The position numbers and the translations under genes were made by a program. A DNA stretch of 64,000 nucleotides from Manihot esculenta (lineage: Eukaryota; Streptophyta; Magnoliopsida; Malpighiales; Euphorbiaceae): NCBI RefSeq assembly GCF_001659605.2, contig NC_035174.2, positions 22,766,027 through 22,830,026 on the forward strand, given 5' to 3'. The notes below the pieces were generated by a model that had not been told where the DNA came from, ran no database searches, and saw only the letters and a list, made by a program, of their open reading frames with translations. Shown in pieces: positions 59,947-64,000 of this stretch. Position 1 is the stretch's first letter, and the number at the start of each line of letters is the position of its first letter.

Positions 59947-61443
59947 TGTCGAAGCCGTTAAAAAAAAACCTATTATGAATCAACAAATAAATTTGTAGAT
60001 AGTGGCAATAGGGTCGAACCACAGGAAATTAACACCAAAGACTTTCCTAATAATGACTAGGTAAATAGCAAGTAAATAAAAGAGGGGGGTTTTGATTTGA
60101 TGATTAAAATTAAATAGCAAAAGAAAGCAATAATTTAAAGTTTATTTAAATCAATAAGAGAAAAGCTTCTAGTTGAAGTATGGATCTATTTCAGATTGTT
60201 TAGAATTGATCATTGATTCTTTAATACTCCTATTTATCTTAATAAATTAGTTTAGGATGTGGAAGACGCTTCTCACAATCCAAATTCCTCCTTAGTTCTA
60301 GTTTGATTAGGAAACGTTCGCTAATCAAACACTAGTTAACAAGTTGCCAAGGAACCTCCTTGGGGCCTTTGGCATCGAACAACTATTAACTGCATTAAGA
60401 CTTAGAGAAATCTAATTCTAACCTTGCCAACCGCGTGGCCAAGTTTAGATCATGCAACTTGATTAAATTTGTGTTCAAACAATATAAGCAATTACGGACC
60501 TAAATCATTCAAACAATTTATTACTCAAGCAATTTAAAAGCAACGGGCCCTTATTGATTCTAAAAGCAAAGTAATAATTATAGAAAAGATCTAGTTGCAT
60601 AAATATTGAAAGCAAACAAGAGTTTAACAATGGAGTTTTAAATCTCCCAATTCATCACAAATCTGAATTTCCTCAATTTCAACTAGAAAAGAAGGAAATT
60701 AGCCACTCATGGCGGACTAAATACACAAAAGATGAAAAGAAAGGAAAGAAAGAAGCTGCAGAGTTTCTGGCGAGGGGAGAAGATGCTGAGTAGCTGATCA
60801 GAAGATGCCCCTTGCTGGTTTGGAGGTTGCTCTTTTATAGCTGAAGAATTCCATCCATCTAGGCTTTTGAAATCCCTTTTTGATTTGGTGTTTGATTCCT
60901 CTTTTGATGTTGAATTTAATTGCAATTGGAATTCCTTAGGCGAGAAACTCTTTCGTGGCTCTTGAAATTGTGTTGGTAGTGATTGAGTTGGATTTGGACT
61001 TCTAAAAATTCAAAATTCGGTTCCCTGCTGTTTTCCCGCCTCTGCTGTCAATTTCTGCTGTTAAGGTGATTTGGGCAGTTTCTGCGAGTGATTTGGGCAG
61101 ATCACTTGCCCAATCTGCCCCAATCGCTCTCTGGGATTCAGTCCAGTTTCTGTCTCTGTCTCTGCGAGTGATTTGGCCAGTTTCTACGAGTGATTTGGCC
61201 AGATCACTTGCCCATATCACTTCTGCCTGTTGCCTCCAGGTTTCTGCTTCAGCTTGATCTGGGCAGTGATTTGGGCAAATCACTGACCCAATCACTTTTC
61301 TGTCATTTTCTGCACTTTTTCTCCATTTTTCCAATTTCTTCTTTTTTCTGTAAAAACAAGGTAAAAACCATAAATTAAGCTAAATAATGTGTAAATAAAC
61401 AGTAATAAATATAATAAAAATGTGGCTAAATTATGCTTGATCA
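59947..61443 (-). repeat. 3' LTR of Athila-like gypsy (minus strand)
   Basis: On the minus strand the LTR begins TGATCAAGCATAATTTAGCC just after a purine tract (AGGAGTGGGGGTATT) and ends GGCTTCGACA at 59947, about 1.5 kb later. Its last part reads CCTGTGGTTCGACCCTATTGCCACTATC, the hallmark of Athila-type LTR ends. It interrupts the copia fragment at GCGGT. The 5' LTR is outside the window. Confidence 0.8.
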
Positions 61444-62521
61444 AATACCCCCACTCCTAGCCTTTTGCTTGTCCTCAAGCAACAAATAACTTAGCCAATC
61501 AAGCCTCCCTTTTCTTTTGAGCCTAAATACAACTTAATCAGCCCCCCTAGACTCCTAAATTGAAGCAACACAGTGTAGATTACATGCACTAAGGTTGTTC
61601 TCTCTTTACCTTGTTTCCCTTACCTACCATGGCCAAGAGAAAGGTTTTTGATTCAATCATGCTTACTCTATTTGTGTAAGCTCAGTGCAACCTCTAAGAG
61701 TGACTTGCCTTCCCTTGAGCTTTTTATTTTATTCAGCAGCACTTTTTTATTCTTGCCTGAAAAAATCACTAACCTTTTTACGCGAAGGTGCATATTGGTG
61801 ATACCCACCCCCGGTTACTCAGTTAGTCACTTGTTCAAGTGGCTACTAGCTCTGTTCATAGCTTATTTGGCCATTGGAACAGGTTTATGATTTGTGCTTT
61901 GTGCTGGTTTTTCTTTTTCTTTTCTTTTCATGACAGTTTGGGCAAATCACCTCATAGGGAGTTACACTAACTTTTTATTTGCATGTATTTATATTTTTAT
62001 TTCCCTTGACCAATGCAAATTTAGAGATTCAATTCAAGAAAAGAACTTCCAAAGTGAAGGTAGCACACTATAATTGATTCAATTTAGGCTTAAAGTGGTG
62101 GAAAATCAATGGGGTCATGAGATAGGAAGCTCTTTTAACCTTGTTATCTATGCTGAGTAGAGCAAAAGCTCAGTCAAAATTCTGTGTGTGTGTGTGCAAA
62201 AAGTGAAAAATGTGTGAAAAAATTTTGGTGTGTGTTTATGGGCAAAAAAAATGCAAAAAGAAACAAAAAGAAAGCAAAAAGATAATGTAAACAATGCAAA
62301 AATAACCTAACAGTACCCCCACACCTACTGCAAACATTGTCCTCAATGTGTAAACATATATATGAAAAAATTAAGAAGGAAAGGGAAAGGGACTTCCTGG
62401 ACTGGGGGTGATTTGGCCAGTAATTTGGGCAAATCACTCGCTAAATCACTGTCTGTCATGGTGGTGGGGCAGAAAATGGTCCACCAGCAGCTGCAGCAAG
62501 TGCTCCATATGCTGCATTCTG
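61444..62521 (-). other. 3' untranslated region of the Athila-like element
   Basis: On the minus strand it ends in AAGCAAAAGGCTAGGAGTGGGGGTATT, the polypurine tract. A second similar tract, TTGAGGACAATGTTTGCAGTAGGTGTGGGGGTA, lies at about 62310-62345, as Athila elements often have. A GT repeat is at 62183-62194. Copies of the GTGATTTGGGCAAATCAC-type hairpin motif occur at about 61937 and 62407-62450. No coding block here. Confidence 0.6.
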
Positions 62522-62761
62522 TCATTGATTCTGGTGAGATGAGCCTCCACCAAATGGTCTTGAGGTGCCTTTTATGTCCTCCAAGGTCCACCCAATTGTT
62601 TTTTTGTGCTTCCTTAACACATCAAGGAGCTTTTCTTCTTCTTCTTGGCTGAGCTGGTTAGAAATAATTACTGGAAGTGTATTTCCAGCCTCCAAGTATG
62701 CATATTTGAGGTGGCTGGGCAAGGGCTTCAGATCTGGTGTATCTGCTGTCTGCTCTGATTT
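62522..62761 (-). pseudogene. Truncated reverse transcriptase start of Athila-like element
   Basis: In the same frame as the upstream gag-protease, after one TAG (62762-62764), comes the conserved RT start: LKPLPSHLKYAYLEAGNTLP, then IISNQLSQEEEEKLLDVLRK and TIGWTLEDIKG. It then loses similarity at about 62560 and ends at 62522. The catalytic RT blocks, RNase H and integrase are missing, so a deletion joined this point to the 3' region. Confidence 0.85.
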
Positions 62762-64000
62762 CTACTGTTTGCTGTCTGATTTGGCCAGTGATTTGGGCAA
62801 ATCACTGGTCAAATCACTCTCTGTCAAGTCTGTCTGCTCCAGTGATTTGGGCGAGATGGGGTCTGCTTGCTTAGGTGATTTGGGCAGATCATTTGGTGAT
62901 TTGGGCAAATCACCTGCAACCAGCTGTGAACAGTACTCCATCTGGTCTGTCTTTGTGTTGCTGTCCACTTCTTCTCTCCCGCAAAGACCTTCATAAAGTA
63001 AGTTTTCTTGATCAAAATCAAAAATTTCCTGACTTAAATCATCAATTATATCAAGGCCATAAACAGGAGAAACATCATTGGGGAATTTCATGGCATCATA
63101 AATATTAAACTTGATAACTTCCCCTTCAAACTCCATGGTTAATGTGCCATCATGCACATCAATTTTTGTTCTGGCTATGCTCAAGAATGGTCTCCCAAGT
63201 AAGATGTCAGAGGTGATGTTGCCCTTATCCTCCTCCATGTCAATCACATAAAAATCTGCTGGGAAGACTAGTTGGTCAACTTGTACCAACACATCTTTTA
63301 GGACTCCCTTGGGGTAAACAACCGATCGGTCGGCCAATTGGATTACTATGCTGGTGCCCTTGAGTGTACCTGCATTCAATAAGTTAAAGATGGAAAGTGG
63401 CATAACATTGATTGATGCCCCAAGGTCGCACATGGCCTTTTTTATCCCTATGTTGCCTATTTTGCATGAAATGACAAACATTCCTCTATCCTTACATTTG
63501 GTTGGAAGCTTCCTTTGAATGACAGCTGAGACACACTCCCCCACACTTACCTTTTCATGTTCAACAAGTTTCCTCCTATTGGTGCATAGCTCTTTGAGAA
63601 ATTTAGCATACCTTGGTATTTGTTTGATAGCATCAAGTAGAGGTATATTGATTTCCACCTTGCGGAGTGTCTCAAGTATCTCTTTCTCCTCTTTTTCTTT
63701 TTGAGATCTTGCAAATCTTTTGGGAAAAGGGTAAGGTACCTTGAATTTTTCTGCTGGTTGCTGTTTTTGCCTTTGACTGGACTCTGCATGATCTGTTGAT
63801 TTGGGCAGATCGATCTCTGCCTTCTCTGGTGATTTGGGCAGATCACTGCTGGGCAGCTCAGTCTGCCTAGCGATTGGGTCAGTGATTTGGGCAAATCGAC
63901 TGCCCTGATCACTTTCTGGCAGATTTTTTTCCATGGCCTGTTTTTGTAATTTTTCAGCCCTACTGTCTTGCAGCTCTTTTCCACTCTTCAATGTGATGGC
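62762..64000 (-). CDS. Athila-like gypsy gag C-terminus and protease, partial
   Basis: The frame is open from the window end (no start in view) to TAG 62762-62764, at least 412 codons. It begins AITLKSGKEL, a motif found after the gag zinc knuckle in Athila and related gypsy elements. A linker rich in DLPKS units follows, then KVPYPFPKRF, LCTNRRKL, and the aspartic protease: KAMCDLGASINVMPLSIF with the catalytic Asp in DLGA, VIDMEEDKGN and ILLGRPFLSIARTKIDV. After the protease the frame ends in another DLPKS-rich, acidic stretch. The protease looks intact. With RT and integrase missing downstream, the element would be non-autonomous, moved only with help from relatives. Confidence 0.88.
   Translation of the reverse strand, partial: AITLKSGKELQDSRAEKLQKQAMEKNLPESDQGSRFAQITDPIARQTELPSSDLPKSPEKAEIDLPKSTDHAESSQRQKQQPAEKFKVPYPFPKRFARSQKEKEEKEILETLRKVEINIPLLDAIKQIPRYAKFLKELCTNRRKLVEHEKVSVGECVSAVIQRKLPTKCKDRGMFVISCKIGNIGIKKAMCDLGASINVMPLSIFNLLNAGTLKGTSIVIQLADRSVVYPKGVLKDVLVQVDQLVFPADFYVIDMEEDKGNITSDILLGRPFLSIARTKIDVHDGTLTMEFEGEVIKFNIYDAMKFPNDVSPVYGLDIIDDLSQEIFDFDQENLLYEGLCGREEVDSNTKTDQMEYCSQLVAGDLPKSPNDLPKSPKQADPISPKSLEQTDLTESDLTSDLPKSLAKSDSKQ
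62785..62808. repeat. 24-bp perfect inverted repeat in the Athila-like coding tail
   Basis: CCAGTGATTTGGGCAAATCACTGG has 11-bp perfect arms around GG. Related copies include 62895-62914 (GGTGATTTGGGCAAATCACC) and 61264-61285 (CAGTGATTTGGGCAAATCACTG). On the coding strand the core reads SDLPKS. Confidence 0.9.

Overview
The window is nuclear DNA of a flowering plant, probably a eudicot. It is AT-rich, carries a split receptor-kinase gene with GT-AG introns, and is dominated by LTR retrotransposons of the usual plant Ty1/copia and Ty3/gypsy groups. I cannot name the species from sequence alone. There is one host gene that looks intact (43801-56608), a 19-exon leucine-rich-repeat receptor kinase of the LRR-VIII-1/HPCA1-like type. 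Nearly everything else is mobile-element DNA or AT-rich intergenic sequence; I found no rRNA, tRNA or CRISPR array.

1-11261 is old element debris: a collapsed Tat-type gypsy (two LTR-like repeats with an RT fragment between them), a coiled-coil pseudogene on the plus strand, a tandem-repeat block, a decayed Tat-type integrase on the minus strand, and a small TRIM-like element. 11262-16091 is a complete young Ty1/copia element with matching LTRs and a CTAAT target duplication; its polyprotein has three in-frame stops. 16092-39645 is a stack of nested events. A 123-bp direct repeat flanks a diverged second copy of the 4811-7615 segment. Into that copy a large SIRE-like copia (16749-37236, target duplication AATAC) inserted, and into the right LTR of that copia a Tekay/Del-like chromodomain gypsy (26857-36391) inserted. 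LTR divergence agrees with this order (outer copia about 1.2 percent, inner gypsy about 0.7 percent).

39646-43800 is AT-rich intergenic DNA. In the receptor-kinase gene, intron 11 has grown to about 6.3 kb by insertion of an old copia (47397-51595, target duplication CTAAA), next to a gypsy gag-protease fragment and a copia LTR-like piece, both on the minus strand. 56609-58900 is AT-rich spacer. 58901-59946 is the 5' part of another copia, cut by an Athila-like gypsy on the minus strand that runs off the window end and has lost most of RT and all of the integrase.

The strongest leads are these. (a) Arrays of the near-palindrome TTCGGCCGCCGAA, which holds a GCC-box core, lie upstream of the TATA boxes in the LTRs of both the outer copia and the unrelated inner gypsy, and again upstream of the copia's extra gene; the gypsy landed inside one copy. 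(b) The SIRE-like copia carries an extra gene (24413-25711) with what looks like its own promoter and a 5'UTR intron, and it does not look like an envelope. (c) The Athila-like element carries a repeated hairpin motif that encodes SDLPKS in its coding part and recurs in its non-coding part. (d) A candidate long-target-duplication insertion is bounded by the 123-bp repeats.
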